From Sphingosinicella sp. (GTDB lineage: Bacteria > Pseudomonadota > Alphaproteobacteria > Sphingomonadales > Sphingomonadaceae), in contig NZ_JACESP010000001.1 of the NCBI RefSeq assembly GCF_013911755.1, forward strand, positions 124,001 through 188,000: a stretch of 64,000 nucleotides of DNA, given 5' to 3'. Under the pieces are notes generated by a model that worked only from the letters and a program-made list of their open reading frames with translations, was not told where the DNA came from and made no database searches. How positions within the stretch are numbered: the stretch's first letter is position 1; every line of letters begins with the position of its first letter. Position numbers and translations under genes: made by a program. Of this stretch, positions 20,460 to 29,199 are shown piece by piece.

Positions 20460-22016
20460 CTACTCCTTTTTCGTTCCGGTCATCGCGAGACCCGAAAGCG
20501 GGTGCGCACCGGCGACATTGTTTTCCCAGCCCGTCACGCGCCGCGATACCAGCGACCAGCGGATCGGCGACAGGACGGCAATCAGCGGCGCATCCTCGGA
20601 AATCAGCCGGTTCGCGCGCCGCTGAAGCTGGATGCGCGTACCGGGATCGTCCTCGGCGGCCGCGTCGGCGAGTAGCTGGTCAACCGCGGGGTTGCAATAG
20701 CCGCCAAGCCGCACCGCGCAGGTGAACGGCTGAAGGAACGTGTCCGCTACCGGCGCGCGCGCGATGCGCTCGACGGCGGCAAGATCGAAGTCGCCCTTCT
20801 CGATCGCGCGCCGGTGCGAGAGCGTGCCGCGCGCATAGGCCTTCACGCGCACGCCGATCGCGCCCCACGAATTGCTGATCGCGGCAAGCAGGTCGGCATG
20901 TTCGCGGCCGTGGGGGATTGCGACCGACAGCGTCAGCGGCTGGTTGAACGTGTAGCCGGCTTCCGCGAGCAGCCGCACCGCCTCGCTTTCGCGCACGTCC
21001 GGCGCCCATCCGGCCCAGTCGCCCGCGCTTCCGGCGTAGGCGTCCGGCAGCGTCGGCGGCAGCGCGGAATAGGCGGGCTGCAAGCCGGCGACGCCGAACA
21101 GGCGTGAAAGGATCGCGCCGCGATCGAACGACATGGCAAGTGCGCGGCGCACACGCACGTCGGCGAGCGGGCCGGAGCTTGTGCGTGCCAGGTAGAAATA
21201 AAGTCCCCAGGTCGGTTCCAGCCGCAGCGTCTGCGAATCGACGGCCGTCCGTGCCGCGCGGAGCCCGGCAAGACGACCACCGCTCACGACATCGAGTTCG
21301 CCCGCGTTGAAACGCCGGATCGCGCGCTCTGCATCGACCCGCGAGAGCATGGCCCCGGCAAGCGAGACCGTATCGGCCGCATAATAGGCGCTGTTCTTCA
21401 CGAGGTGCAGCGTGCCCTCCGCCTCGCCGGTATCGTCGGCCTTCATGAAGGCGCCCGAAGCCGGCGGGGCCTTGCCCGCGCGAACGATCGCCGCCGCCGG
21501 GTCTGCGAGCAGCTGCAGCAATGCCGGTTCGGGCTTGGTGAGCGTGATCACCACCGTGTCGGGCCGTGGATCGGAAACGCCGAGCATCCGCGCCGGCCGT
21601 CGGTTCGCGGTGATCAGCGCGGCATTTTCGATCATCATCAGCTCGTCGCGGAGCGGATTCCCCGAGCCGGGGCTGACGATGCGCCGCATCACGGCAACGA
21701 CGTCGCCGGAGGTGAGCCGCCGCCCATCTGCCCAATAGGCCTCGCGCAGCTTGAACACGTAGGTGAGGCCGTCGTCGCTTACCCGCCAGCTGAGCGCCAG
21801 CGAAGGTACCACCCGCCCGCTCGGCTCCAGCGTCGTGAGCCCGATGTGCATGGCGCGCGCCGCGGCATTTTCGAGGCCGTCGTCGGCAACAAGGCTCGCG
21901 CCGTCGTCGTTCACGAAGGCCATGCGCAGCGTGCTGTCGCCATCGCCGTCCGCCGCGCGGTCGCAGCCGCCGAGGGCGAGCAGGATGCAGGCGGATATGA
22001 AGACGGGGCGGATCAT
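20460..22016 (-). CDS. Periplasmic family-5 peptide-type solute-binding lipoprotein
   Basis: A 518-residue extracytoplasmic binding protein of the DppA/OppA class. The signal peptide ends LLALGGCD, a lipobox with Cys at about 19. Family features are GLTTLEPSGRVVPSLALSW, TYVFKLREAYWADGRRLTSGDV and the C-terminal NPAVDQLLADAAAEDDPGTR. No permease or ATPase genes of an ABC importer are next to it, so it is an orphan here. It may serve a transporter elsewhere or have another role. It is followed after five bases by the thiolase. Confidence 0.85.
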   Translation of the reverse strand: MIRPVFISACILLALGGCDRAADGDGDSTLRMAFVNDDGASLVADDGLENAAARAMHIGLTTLEPSGRVVPSLALSWRVSDDGLTYVFKLREAYWADGRRLTSGDVVAVMRRIVSPGSGNPLRDELMMIENAALITANRRPARMLGVSDPRPDTVVITLTKPEPALLQLLADPAAAIVRAGKAPPASGAFMKADDTGEAEGTLHLVKNSAYYAADTVSLAGAMLSRVDAERAIRRFNAGELDVVSGGRLAGLRAARTAVDSQTLRLEPTWGLYFYLARTSSGPLADVRVRRALAMSFDRGAILSRLFGVAGLQPAYSALPPTLPDAYAGSAGDWAGWAPDVRESEAVRLLAEAGYTFNQPLTLSVAIPHGREHADLLAAISNSWGAIGVRVKAYARGTLSHRRAIEKGDFDLAAVERIARAPVADTFLQPFTCAVRLGGYCNPAVDQLLADAAAEDDPGTRIQLQRRANRLISEDAPLIAVLSPIRWSLVSRRVTGWENNVAGAHPLSGLAMTGTKKE

Positions 22017-22165
22017 CCCTCTGGTCTAAACCAGCAGTGTGGCAATTTCAGCCACGAGTTTTCCGCTTTCGTCACGAATCTGACCTGCCCGTACGCTAGG
22101 CTTGGATTCTCGAAGCGCGGAGGGGTCTTTACCTTCGCGTTGCGGTTCCCCCAAACCGACTTTGC

Positions 22166-22189
22166 CGGCGGCGCAGAAATGCGCCGCCG
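22166..22189. other. Perfect 10-bp hairpin with GAAA loop upstream of cysK
   Basis: CGGCGGCGCA (22166-22175) and TGCGCCGCCG (22180-22189) enclose the tetraloop GAAA. It lies in the 244-base gap between the divergently read binding protein and cysK, about 70 bases before the cysK start. ATCTTTC follows, so it could be a weak terminator or part of the cysK leader. Confidence 0.45.
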
Positions 22190-22260
22190 ATCTTTCGTGC
22201 ACCCTGTCATGAAGGCGCGATTGCATGGGGCGGCGCGCGTCGGTAAGCCTTGCATTCACC

Positions 22261-23271
22261 ATGCCAAGTCACGTCTCCCGCGCGCCCGCGCACGATATCC
22301 TGAAGCTTATCGGCGGTACGCCGCTTGTCCGTCTGCGCGGCCCGTCCGAAAGGACCGGCTGCACGATCCTCGGCAAGTGCGAATTTCTCAATCCCGGCGG
22401 CTCGGTGAAGGACCGCGCGGCGCTCTACATGATCGAGGCCGCGGAGCGCGAAGGGCGCCTGAAACCCGGCGGCATCGTCGTCGAAGGCACGGCGGGGAAC
22501 ACCGGCATCGGACTTGCTGTCGTGGCGAATGCCAAGGGGTATCGCACGATCATCGTCATGCCTTCGAACCAGTCGGTCGAAAAGATGGCGACGCTGCGTG
22601 CGCTCGGCGCCGAGCTCGTGCTCGTGCCGCCCACCAAATATGCCGATCCAGAGCATTTCCAGCACCGCTCGCGGCGCATCGCCGAGGAAACGCCCGGCGC
22701 GATCTGGGCGGGCCAGTTCGACAATCTCGCGAACCGGCAGGCGCATATCGAAACCACCGCAGAGGAGATCTGGGCGGATACCGGCGGCGCGGTGGACGGC
22801 TTCACCTGCGCGGTCGGTACCGGCGGCACGCTCGCGGGCACGGCGATGGGCCTGAAAGCAAAGAACGCGGACATCCGCATCGCGCTCACCGATCCCTACG
22901 GCGCCGCCATGTATTCCTGGTTTGCGCGCGGCGTTCTGGAATCCGAAGGTTCATCGCTTGCCGAAGGCATCGGGCAGGGGCGGGTTACGCCGAATATCGA
23001 GGGCGCGCCGGTCGACACGCAGTTCCGCGTCAGCGACGAGGAGGGCGTCCGCGTCATGCACGACCTGCTGATCGAAGAGGGGATCAGCCTCGGGCTTTCA
23101 TCGGGCATCAATGTCGTCGGCGCCGAGCGGCTCGCTGCTGAGATGGGGCCGGGCCACACCATCGTCACCGTGCTCTGCGATTCGGGGCTGCGTTACCTCT
23201 CCAGCCTCTACAATCCGGCGTGGCTCTCGGAAAAAGGCCTGCCGGTGCCGGACTGGCTCAGCGCGCCGTGA
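22261..23271 (+). CDS. cysK: Cysteine synthase
   Basis: A PLP-dependent O-acetylserine sulfhydrylase of 336 residues that makes cysteine from O-acetylserine and sulfide. The PLP lysine is in NPGGSVKDRAA (near 45). EGTAGNTGIG, GTGGTLAGTAMGL (phosphate loop) and LSSGINVVGA are also visible. The branch with TYR/TDPYG and a longer C-terminus resembles CysK2-like cysteine synthases of alphaproteobacteria. Two starts are possible: ATG 22261 fits homologue lengths, while ATG 22225, 12 codons earlier, has GAAGG at good spacing. Confidence 0.88.
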   Translation: MPSHVSRAPAHDILKLIGGTPLVRLRGPSERTGCTILGKCEFLNPGGSVKDRAALYMIEAAEREGRLKPGGIVVEGTAGNTGIGLAVVANAKGYRTIIVMPSNQSVEKMATLRALGAELVLVPPTKYADPEHFQHRSRRIAEETPGAIWAGQFDNLANRQAHIETTAEEIWADTGGAVDGFTCAVGTGGTLAGTAMGLKAKNADIRIALTDPYGAAMYSWFARGVLESEGSSLAEGIGQGRVTPNIEGAPVDTQFRVSDEEGVRVMHDLLIEEGISLGLSSGINVVGAERLAAEMGPGHTIVTVLCDSGLRYLSSLYNPAWLSEKGLPVPDWLSAP

Positions 23272-23289
23272 CCTTTCGATGAGCACCCC

Positions 23290-24009
23290 ATGAGCACCAT
23301 CGTCCGCTTCGACAATGTCGGCCTGCGCTACGGCACGGGCGCGGAGGTGCTGCGCGACATCGGTTTCCGGCTCGAAAGCGGCGCGTTCATGTTTCTCGTC
23401 GGCTCGTCGGGGGCGGGCAAGACCTCGCTGCTGCGCCTGCTCTATCTCGCGCAGCGCCCGTCGCGCGGCCGCATCGACATGTTCGGGCGCGATATCACCA
23501 GCCTGCCGCGCACCGCGCTTCCCGCGCTGCGCCGCCGTATCGGCGTCGTGCTTCAGGACTTCCGCCTGATCGAGCATCTCACGGCCTTCGACAATATCGC
23601 GCTGCCGCTGCGCATCGCGGGCGTGCACGAGGCGGAGGTAAAGGCGCATGTTGATGAGTTGATGGCGTGGGTCGGCCTTGCCGAGCGGCGCGATGCACGC
23701 CCCGCCGTGCTTTCGGGGGGCGAGCAGCAGCGCGTCGCCATCGCCCGCGCCGTGATCGCGCGGCCCGATATCCTGCTTGCCGACGAGCCCACCGGCAACG
23801 TCGATCCCGAAATGGCGGGACGGCTTTTGCATCTGTTTCACGAACTCAACCGCCTCGGCACGACGGTTGTGGTGGCGACGCACGCGCTGCACCTGATGTC
23901 GCGCGTGCCGTCGGCGATCACGCTGCGGCTCGATCGCGGCGAAATGCTCGATCCGATGGGCGTGCTGCGCAATCCGCCGGCGGCCGAGCCCGCGGAGCTC
24001 AGCCTGTGA
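23290..24009 (+). CDS. ftsE: Cell division ATP-binding protein FtsE
   Basis: ABC-type ATPase of 239 residues. With FtsX it couples the divisome to activation of periplasmic peptidoglycan hydrolases. Walker A is GSSGAGKTS (about 37-45), the Q-loop VLQDFRLI follows, the ABC signature is [15 protein letters not shown], and Walker B is [12 protein letters not shown]. The Asp-Pro-Glu-Met after NVDPEM is typical of FtsE. The start is preceded by a 4-codon frame ATG-AGC-ACC-CCA-TGA (23279-23293) that overlaps it by ATGA. The stop overlaps ftsX as GTGA. Confidence 0.93.
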   Translation: MSTIVRFDNVGLRYGTGAEVLRDIGFRLESGAFMFLVGSSGAGKTSLLRLLYLAQRPSRGRIDMFGRDITSLPRTALPALRRRIGVVLQDFRLIEHLTAFDNIALPLRIAGVHEAEVKAHVDELMAWVGLAERRDARPAVLSGGEQQRVAIARAVIARPDILLADEPTGNVDPEMAGRLLHLFHELNRLGTTVVVATHALHLMSRVPSAITLRLDRGEMLDPMGVLRNPPAAEPAELSL

Positions 24010-24899
24010 TCGCCTGGCTGCAACCGCGCGCGCAGCGCTACCGTTTCCTTCCCGAAGGCCGGTGGGCGGGCGGTGCGCTGCCGTGGATCATCGGCATGAT
24101 GACCTTCCTCGCGACGCTAGCGCTTGCAGGGGGCATGGCGCTTTCGAACGGCGCGGCGGCGCTCACCGGCGGGCTCTCGCGCAGCTTCACCGTGCAGATC
24201 GTCGAGCCGAACCCCGATGTGAAGCGCGAGCAGACCGCCGCCATCGCCGCGATGCTCCGCGCGCGCGCGGACCTTGCCGATGTCGTGGTGCTCGGCGACG
24301 CGGAGCTTCGCGCGCTCGTCGAACCGTGGCTCGGCTCGGGCAACATCGGCGAGGACCTGCCGCTGCCCGCGATGATCGACGCGCGCTGGAAGAGCGGCAC
24401 GGGCGACATGGCGGCGATCGCCGAGGCTGTTCGCGCGCACGCGCCCACCGCGCGCATCGACACGCACGCCCAGTGGTTCCGTCCGCTTGCGGGCGTCGTC
24501 GAGGTGCTCAGATGGCTCGCCGTCTCGATCGGCGTGCTCGTCGTTGCCACCACAGCGGCGATCGTCGCACTCTCCGTCCGCGCGGCGCTCAGCACGCACG
24601 GCCCGACGATCGAAACGCTGCACATCATGGGAGCCGAGGATCGCACCGTCGCGGCGCTTTTCGAATATCGCTATGCCATTCAGGGCCTTGTCGGCGGCGT
24701 GATCGGGGCGCTCGGGGGGCTTGCGGTCATCCTCGTCATCGGCAACCTGCTCGGCCAGTTCGGCGGAGGACTTGCGGGCGAGGTCAGCCTGTCGCCACTC
24801 GGCTGGACGGCGCTCGCCGCCGTGCCGCTGCTCGTGGCGCTGCTCACGATCCTCACGGTACGCATCACGGTCGGGCGGAGGCTCAAGCAGCAGCTATGA
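24006..24899 (+). CDS. ftsX: Cell division permease-like protein FtsX
   Basis: Inner-membrane partner of FtsE, 297 residues. The layout fits FtsX: a short cytoplasmic N-terminus, one membrane helix (ALPWIIGMMTFLATLALAGG), a periplasmic domain of about 120 residues, then three C-terminal helices. The segment ETLHIMGAEDRTVAALFEYR between the second and third helices is the FtsX-type coupling region. It begins with GTG at 24006 within the ftsE stop and ends in the start of the next gene (ATGA). Confidence 0.9.
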   Translation: MIAWLQPRAQRYRFLPEGRWAGGALPWIIGMMTFLATLALAGGMALSNGAAALTGGLSRSFTVQIVEPNPDVKREQTAAIAAMLRARADLADVVVLGDAELRALVEPWLGSGNIGEDLPLPAMIDARWKSGTGDMAAIAEAVRAHAPTARIDTHAQWFRPLAGVVEVLRWLAVSIGVLVVATTAAIVALSVRAALSTHGPTIETLHIMGAEDRTVAALFEYRYAIQGLVGGVIGALGGLAVILVIGNLLGQFGGGLAGEVSLSPLGWTALAAVPLLVALLTILTVRITVGRRLKQQL

Positions 24900-25441
24900 C
24901 CGCGGTACTCGTGCGCTCCGCCATGCTGCTTGCGCTCGCGTGGATCGCGGGTTTCGTCTGGTTCGTGCTCAGCCTGCCCGAACCCGCGCCGGACAGCATC
25001 CGCACCGAAGCCATCGTCGTTCTGACCGGTGGGCCGGGGCGCATCGCGCGCGGTGTCGACCTGCTGCGCGCGGGCAAGGCAGACCGGCTGCTCATCTCGG
25101 GCGTCGATGCGAGCGTGCGGCCGATCGAACTAGCCGTCGAGCTCAACGTGCCCGCGGACGTGTTCGAATGCTGCATTGATCTCGGCAAGGAGGCCGCGGA
25201 CACGCGCGGCAACGGCGCGGAGATGGCCGCGTGGGTGAAGCAGCACAAATACACCTCCGTGCGCCTCGTCACGTCGCAATTTCACATCAAGCGCGCGACG
25301 GCGGAAGCGCGCGCGCGGATCGGCACGGGCGTCACGCTCGTGCCCGATGCGGTGCCCGCGCGTCTCTCTGCGCGCCTGCTCGCGCTGGAATACAGCAAAT
25401 TCCTGTTCCGGCGTTTGCTGCTGCTGATGGGTGAAGCCTGA
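24896..25441 (+). CDS. YdcF/ElyC-like DUF218 membrane-anchored protein
   Basis: A 181-residue protein with one N-terminal membrane helix (LVRSAMLLALAWIAGFVWFVLS, split by the chosen start) and a DUF218 domain. TEAIVVLTGGPGRIARGVDL, RLLISGVD, RGNGAEMAAWVK and RLVTSQFHIKRA are the conserved blocks of this family. Some DUF218 proteins (ElyC, SanA) affect envelope integrity or lipid-carrier recycling. Its position between ftsX and plsC supports an envelope role here, which is inference. It overlaps ftsX by ATGA and plsC by one base (TGATG). Confidence 0.85.
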   Translation: MTAVLVRSAMLLALAWIAGFVWFVLSLPEPAPDSIRTEAIVVLTGGPGRIARGVDLLRAGKADRLLISGVDASVRPIELAVELNVPADVFECCIDLGKEAADTRGNGAEMAAWVKQHKYTSVRLVTSQFHIKRATAEARARIGTGVTLVPDAVPARLSARLLALEYSKFLFRRLLLLMGEA

Positions 25442-26124
25442 TGGTTGTCCTGCGTTCGATTGCCTTTGCCCTTGTCTTCTACGTCGTGGGCGCGCTTCTC
25501 GTTATCGCCGCGGCGTTTGATGCGCTGATTTCGCGTCGCCGTGCGCACGTCGGCGCGCGGCGCTGGTCGGCGTTCTTCCTGTGGTCGTCGTCGCGGATCG
25601 CGGGCGTGCGGCTGAAGATCGTCGGCGAACCGCCAAAGGGCCCGGTGATCGTCGCGATGAAGCATCAGGCGGCCTACGAGACGATGGCGACGCCGCGCCT
25701 GTTCCACTGGCCCGCCGTGGTGATGAAGGCGGAACTGATGCAGATTCCGGTCTGGGGCTGGGTCGCGCGCCGTCACGGCTCGATCCCGGTCGATCGCGAT
25801 GCGTCGTCGGCGGCGATGCGCACGATGCTCCGCGTTGCCGAGCAGGCCGTCGCTGAAGGCCGCGAGATCGTGATTTTCCCCGAAGGCACGCGCACGCCCG
25901 TGGGCGAAGCGCCGCCCCTGAAGCCCGGTGTGGCGGGGCTCTACCGGCTGATGAAGCTGCCCGTCGTTCCTGTCGCGCTCGATTCGGGAACGCTTTGGCC
26001 GCGCCGCGGATTCTGGAAGCAGCCCGGTACGATCACCATGCGCTTCGGCGAGACGATTCCGGCCGGGCTCGACCGCAAGACGTTCGAGATGCGGCTGCAC
26101 GCTGCCATCAACGAGGTGCCGTGA
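25441..26124 (+). CDS. plsC: 1-acyl-sn-glycerol-3-phosphate acyltransferase
   Basis: Makes phosphatidic acid, the phospholipid precursor. The 227-residue protein has an N-terminal membrane helix and the acyltransferase blocks: MKHQAAYET (block I), GSIPVDRDA (block II), FPEGTRTPVGE (block III) and LPVVPVALDSG (block IV). Block I reads H-x4-E instead of the textbook H-x4-D; this Glu form is, as I recall, usual in alphaproteobacterial PlsC. It is the fourth member of an overlapping gene chain that begins with ftsE. Confidence 0.9.
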   Translation: MVVLRSIAFALVFYVVGALLVIAAAFDALISRRRAHVGARRWSAFFLWSSSRIAGVRLKIVGEPPKGPVIVAMKHQAAYETMATPRLFHWPAVVMKAELMQIPVWGWVARRHGSIPVDRDASSAAMRTMLRVAEQAVAEGREIVIFPEGTRTPVGEAPPLKPGVAGLYRLMKLPVVPVALDSGTLWPRRGFWKQPGTITMRFGETIPAGLDRKTFEMRLHAAINEVP

Positions 26125-27077
26125 TGCATCGTCTACCGTTCTGGGTGCCGGTGCTGCCGCTGCTGCTGGGGCTCGTCGCTTATTGGCTCTACTGGCAGGG
26201 CGAGGCGAAGGCATTCGGCGCGGTTGTCGCGGCGAGGCTGGGCGGGCCCGTGGAAACCACCGGCTTTCCGTACAGGATCGAGGCGCGCGCCGCCGACATC
26301 GCCGTTCAGCGCCAGACGCGACAGCTTTCGGTTGCCATGCATGCATCGCAGATCGTCATCAATCGCCAGCCGTGGCGTACGGGCCACGTCGTGATCCAGG
26401 CCGAGGCGCCGCGCTTGCAGATCGCGCTTGCGCGGCTTGCAGGCATGCGCCTTGATGTCGAAGCGCCCGCGATGCTGGCAAGCGTCCGGCGGCCGGGGGA
26501 CACGCTTGAACGCCTCTCGATGCATTTCGAAACCGCGAAGGTGTGGCTGCCGTTCGCGGGCGGGCCTTTCGACGCGACGGACTTCGAACTGCACCTGCGC
26601 GAGACTCCGGGTGGTGCGCCGCAGGGCCGATCCCCGACGCTGCCGGTTCAGGCCGAGGCGCGAATCGCCGGAACGCTGGACCGCGCAGGGGTCAGCCTTG
26701 GCATCGATGTACCGCTGTTCGTGACCGCCCGCACGCCGATCGCCTCGATCGACGGCTGGCGAAATGGCGGCACGATCGAGGTGAAAGGTGCGCAGCTTCT
26801 GGCGATGGGCAAGCCGCTGGCAGACATCGACGCCACGCTCGCGCCGCTCCCCGACGGTCGCATCGCGGTTTCGGGCACGATCAGGAGCGAATGCCCGTTC
26901 ACCGTGAAGGCGCTCCTCGAAGGTGCGGCCCCGGCGGCGGAGTATCGCGCCCGCCGCGCCCGAACGATGACGCTCACCGGCGATAGTGCGGGGGGGGTCG
27001 CGGTCGGCGAACCCGAAGGCGCTACCGGTGGTCCCGTCCGAAGTCAGGAGCCGCCGTGTCCTGTCCTGCGTCGATGA
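26124..27077 (+). CDS. DUF2125 membrane-anchored periplasmic protein
   Basis: A 317-residue protein with a single N-terminal membrane helix (PFWVPVLPLLLGLVAYWLYW) followed by a beta-rich periplasmic domain. FGAVVAARLGGPVETTGFPY, with the family's G(Y/F)P motif, identifies DUF2125. Function is unknown. It overlaps plsC by one base (TGATG). The last 30 or so residues follow an 8-G run at 26990-26997 and are rich in Gly, Glu and Arg with no family likeness. Its end overlaps the convergent tyrC stop by 56 bases, so a frame change at the run is possible. Confidence 0.8.
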   Translation: MHRLPFWVPVLPLLLGLVAYWLYWQGEAKAFGAVVAARLGGPVETTGFPYRIEARAADIAVQRQTRQLSVAMHASQIVINRQPWRTGHVVIQAEAPRLQIALARLAGMRLDVEAPAMLASVRRPGDTLERLSMHFETAKVWLPFAGGPFDATDFELHLRETPGGAPQGRSPTLPVQAEARIAGTLDRAGVSLGIDVPLFVTARTPIASIDGWRNGGTIEVKGAQLLAMGKPLADIDATLAPLPDGRIAVSGTIRSECPFTVKALLEGAAPAAEYRARRARTMTLTGDSAGGVAVGEPEGATGGPVRSQEPPCPVLRR

Positions 27078-27930
27078 TCGTGCGGCGGATGTCGCGCGTG
27101 CGCGTGAACAGGTTGAACAGCGTGTCGCCGTCACCCCAGCGGATCGCGCGCTGAAGCGCGGTCAGGTCCTCGGTAAAGCGCTGCAGCACCTCGAGCACCG
27201 CGTCCTTGTTGGCAAGGAACACGTCGCGCCACATCTGCGGGTCGGACGCGGCGATGCGCGTGAAGTCGCGGAAGCCGCCCGCCGAGTATTTGATGACCTC
27301 GGACCGCGTCACGCCTTCAAGGTCTGAAGCCGTGCCGACGATCGAATAGGCGATCAGGTGGGGCAGGTGGCTCGTCACCGCCAGCACCAGATCGTGGTGC
27401 TGCGCATCCATCGTCTCGACCTTGCTGCCCAGCCGTCGCCAGAACTCGGCAAGGCGCTCGATCGCCGTCTCGTCGGTGCCGGGAAGCGGCGTCAGGATGC
27501 ACCAGCGCTGATGAAAAAGCTCGGCGAAGCCTGCGTCCGGGCCCGATTTCTCGGTGCCCGCCACGGGATGCGCGGGAATGAAGTGCACGCCCTCGGGCAG
27601 CAGCCCGGCGAGCGCCGCGACGCTCGCCTTCACCGATCCGACGTCGCTGACGATGGCGCCCTGGGGCAGGTCGTCGCGCATCTCCTCGATTGCGGCGCCC
27701 ATCTGTCCCACCGGCACGCACAGCACCACGAGGTCGGCGTCGATCACGGCGGCGCCGGGCGTGTCCGCGACATCGTCGACGAGGCCAAGCTCATCGACAC
27801 GCGCGCGAACAGCGGCGCTGCCGTCGTAGCCCACGAGCCGCACGGTCGGCATATGCAGCCGCACGGAACGCGCGAGCGAAGAGCCGATCAGCCCGAGCCC
27901 GATGATGGCGACGCGCGAAAAGGGCAACAT
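27022..27930 (-). CDS. tyrC: Prephenate/arogenate dehydrogenase
   Basis: A TyrA-family enzyme of 302 residues that oxidatively decarboxylates cyclohexadienyl substrates in tyrosine synthesis. The Rossmann motif VAIIGLGLIGSSLARSV opens the protein, and HFIPAHPVAGTEKSGPDA and LAVTSHLPHLIAYSIV are the catalytic and substrate-binding blocks. There is no fused chorismate mutase or ACT domain. Its ATG at 27930 shares a base with the hisC stop (TGATG). The pairing of hisC and tyrC is common because HisC-type aminotransferases also act on aromatic substrates. Confidence 0.9.
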   Translation of the reverse strand: MLPFSRVAIIGLGLIGSSLARSVRLHMPTVRLVGYDGSAAVRARVDELGLVDDVADTPGAAVIDADLVVLCVPVGQMGAAIEEMRDDLPQGAIVSDVGSVKASVAALAGLLPEGVHFIPAHPVAGTEKSGPDAGFAELFHQRWCILTPLPGTDETAIERLAEFWRRLGSKVETMDAQHHDLVLAVTSHLPHLIAYSIVGTASDLEGVTRSEVIKYSAGGFRDFTRIAASDPQMWRDVFLANKDAVLEVLQRFTEDLTALQRAIRWGDGDTLFNLFTRTRDIRRTIIDAGQDTAAPDFGRDHR

Positions 27931-29030
27931 CAGGAAAGAAAGGCGCGCAGCGCGCCGATCACGGCCTGTGTTTCCTCGTCGGTGCCGATCGAGATGCGAA
28001 GCGCGTGGCCGAGGCCCTGGTTCGGCAGCCAGCGTGTCAGGAAGCCACGCTCGGTGAGGTACACGTTTGCCGCCTCCGCCGTATGCGCGCCCGTTTCCGG
28101 GAACGTCACCAGCACGAAGTTCGCCGCAGAAGGCACCGCGCGCAGCCCCTTGTTGCCGAGCGCCTCGATGGCCTCGACGAGCGCTGCGCGGTTGCGGGCG
28201 TTGTCGGCGCGGCATTTCGCCACCCAGTCCTGATCGGCAAGCGCTGCGACCGCGCCCGCCTGTCCCGCGCTCGTCACGTTGAACGGCCCGCGGATACGGT
28301 TCACCATGTCGATCACGCCCGGCGCGCCATAAGCCCAGCCGATGCGTTCGGCGGCGAGCCCATAGATCTTGGAGAAGGTGCGCGCCATCACGACGTTCGG
28401 GTGCACGCGCGCCAGCGCGGTGCCGTCGTCGTAGCCCGGCTCCTCGACATATTCGGCGTAAGCGGAATCGATCACGAGCAGCACATGCGGCGGCAGCCCC
28501 GCGTGCAGGCGTTCCACCTCGCTCTGCGCGATCAGCGTACCCGTGGGATTGTTGGGGTTGGCGAGATAGACGATTTTCGTCCGCTCGGTGACGGCTGCGA
28601 GCAGTGCATCGACATCCGCCGTATAGTCGGTGTCCGGCGCCGCGACCGGCGTCGCGCCCGCGCGCTCGGCGGCAATCGGATAGACCATGAAGCCGTGGCG
28701 CACGTAGAGCACCTCGTCGCCCGGCCCTGCGTAGGCGAGGGCGATGCACTGCAGAATCTCGTCGGAGCCGGTGCCGCAGACGATGCGGTCCGCCTCGAGG
28801 CCGTGCAGGGCGGCGATCGCCTCGCGCAGGTCGTGGCTGCTGGCGTCCGGGTAGCGGTTCGCCTTGCCGACGACGGCGCGCATCGCCTCGATCGCCTTCG
28901 GGCTCGCGCCGCGAGGGTTCTCGTTCGAAGAAAGCTTGACCAGCGTCACGCCCGGCGCGGCTTTGGCGCGGCCCGGCACGTAGGCCTCGATGGCGCTGAT
29001 CCAGGGCTTCGCGGTGGGGGCCTCAGTCAT
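27930..29030 (-). CDS. hisC: Histidinol-phosphate aminotransferase
   Basis: A fold-type I PLP aminotransferase of 366 residues. KLSSNENPRGASPKA at about 32-46 is the HisC signature. CGTGSDEILQ, YLANPNNPTGT (Asn contact to PLP), VIDSAYAEYV and RTFSKIYGLAAERIGW (PLP lysine) follow. It probably serves histidine synthesis and, coupled with tyrC, may also transaminate prephenate or aromatic keto acids. The upstream 170 bases separate it from a divergent small membrane protein gene. Confidence 0.92.
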   Translation of the reverse strand: MTEAPTAKPWISAIEAYVPGRAKAAPGVTLVKLSSNENPRGASPKAIEAMRAVVGKANRYPDASSHDLREAIAALHGLEADRIVCGTGSDEILQCIALAYAGPGDEVLYVRHGFMVYPIAAERAGATPVAAPDTDYTADVDALLAAVTERTKIVYLANPNNPTGTLIAQSEVERLHAGLPPHVLLVIDSAYAEYVEEPGYDDGTALARVHPNVVMARTFSKIYGLAAERIGWAYGAPGVIDMVNRIRGPFNVTSAGQAGAVAALADQDWVAKCRADNARNRAALVEAIEALGNKGLRAVPSAANFVLVTFPETGAHTAEAANVYLTERGFLTRWLPNQGLGHALRISIGTDEETQAVIGALRAFLS

Positions 29031-29199
29031 CGGTTTCGGGCTTCCTGCTCTCGGGTTCGAACGCGACGCGCATTGGACGATGCGAGGCGCGGTTGCAAGA
29101 GAACGCTGCCGAAAATCATATCAGCAGTGAAACCATTGATGAAACCAAACGCGCGATCCGCGCGTTGGCGGCTTAGTGAAAACAACAGGGAGACCAGCC

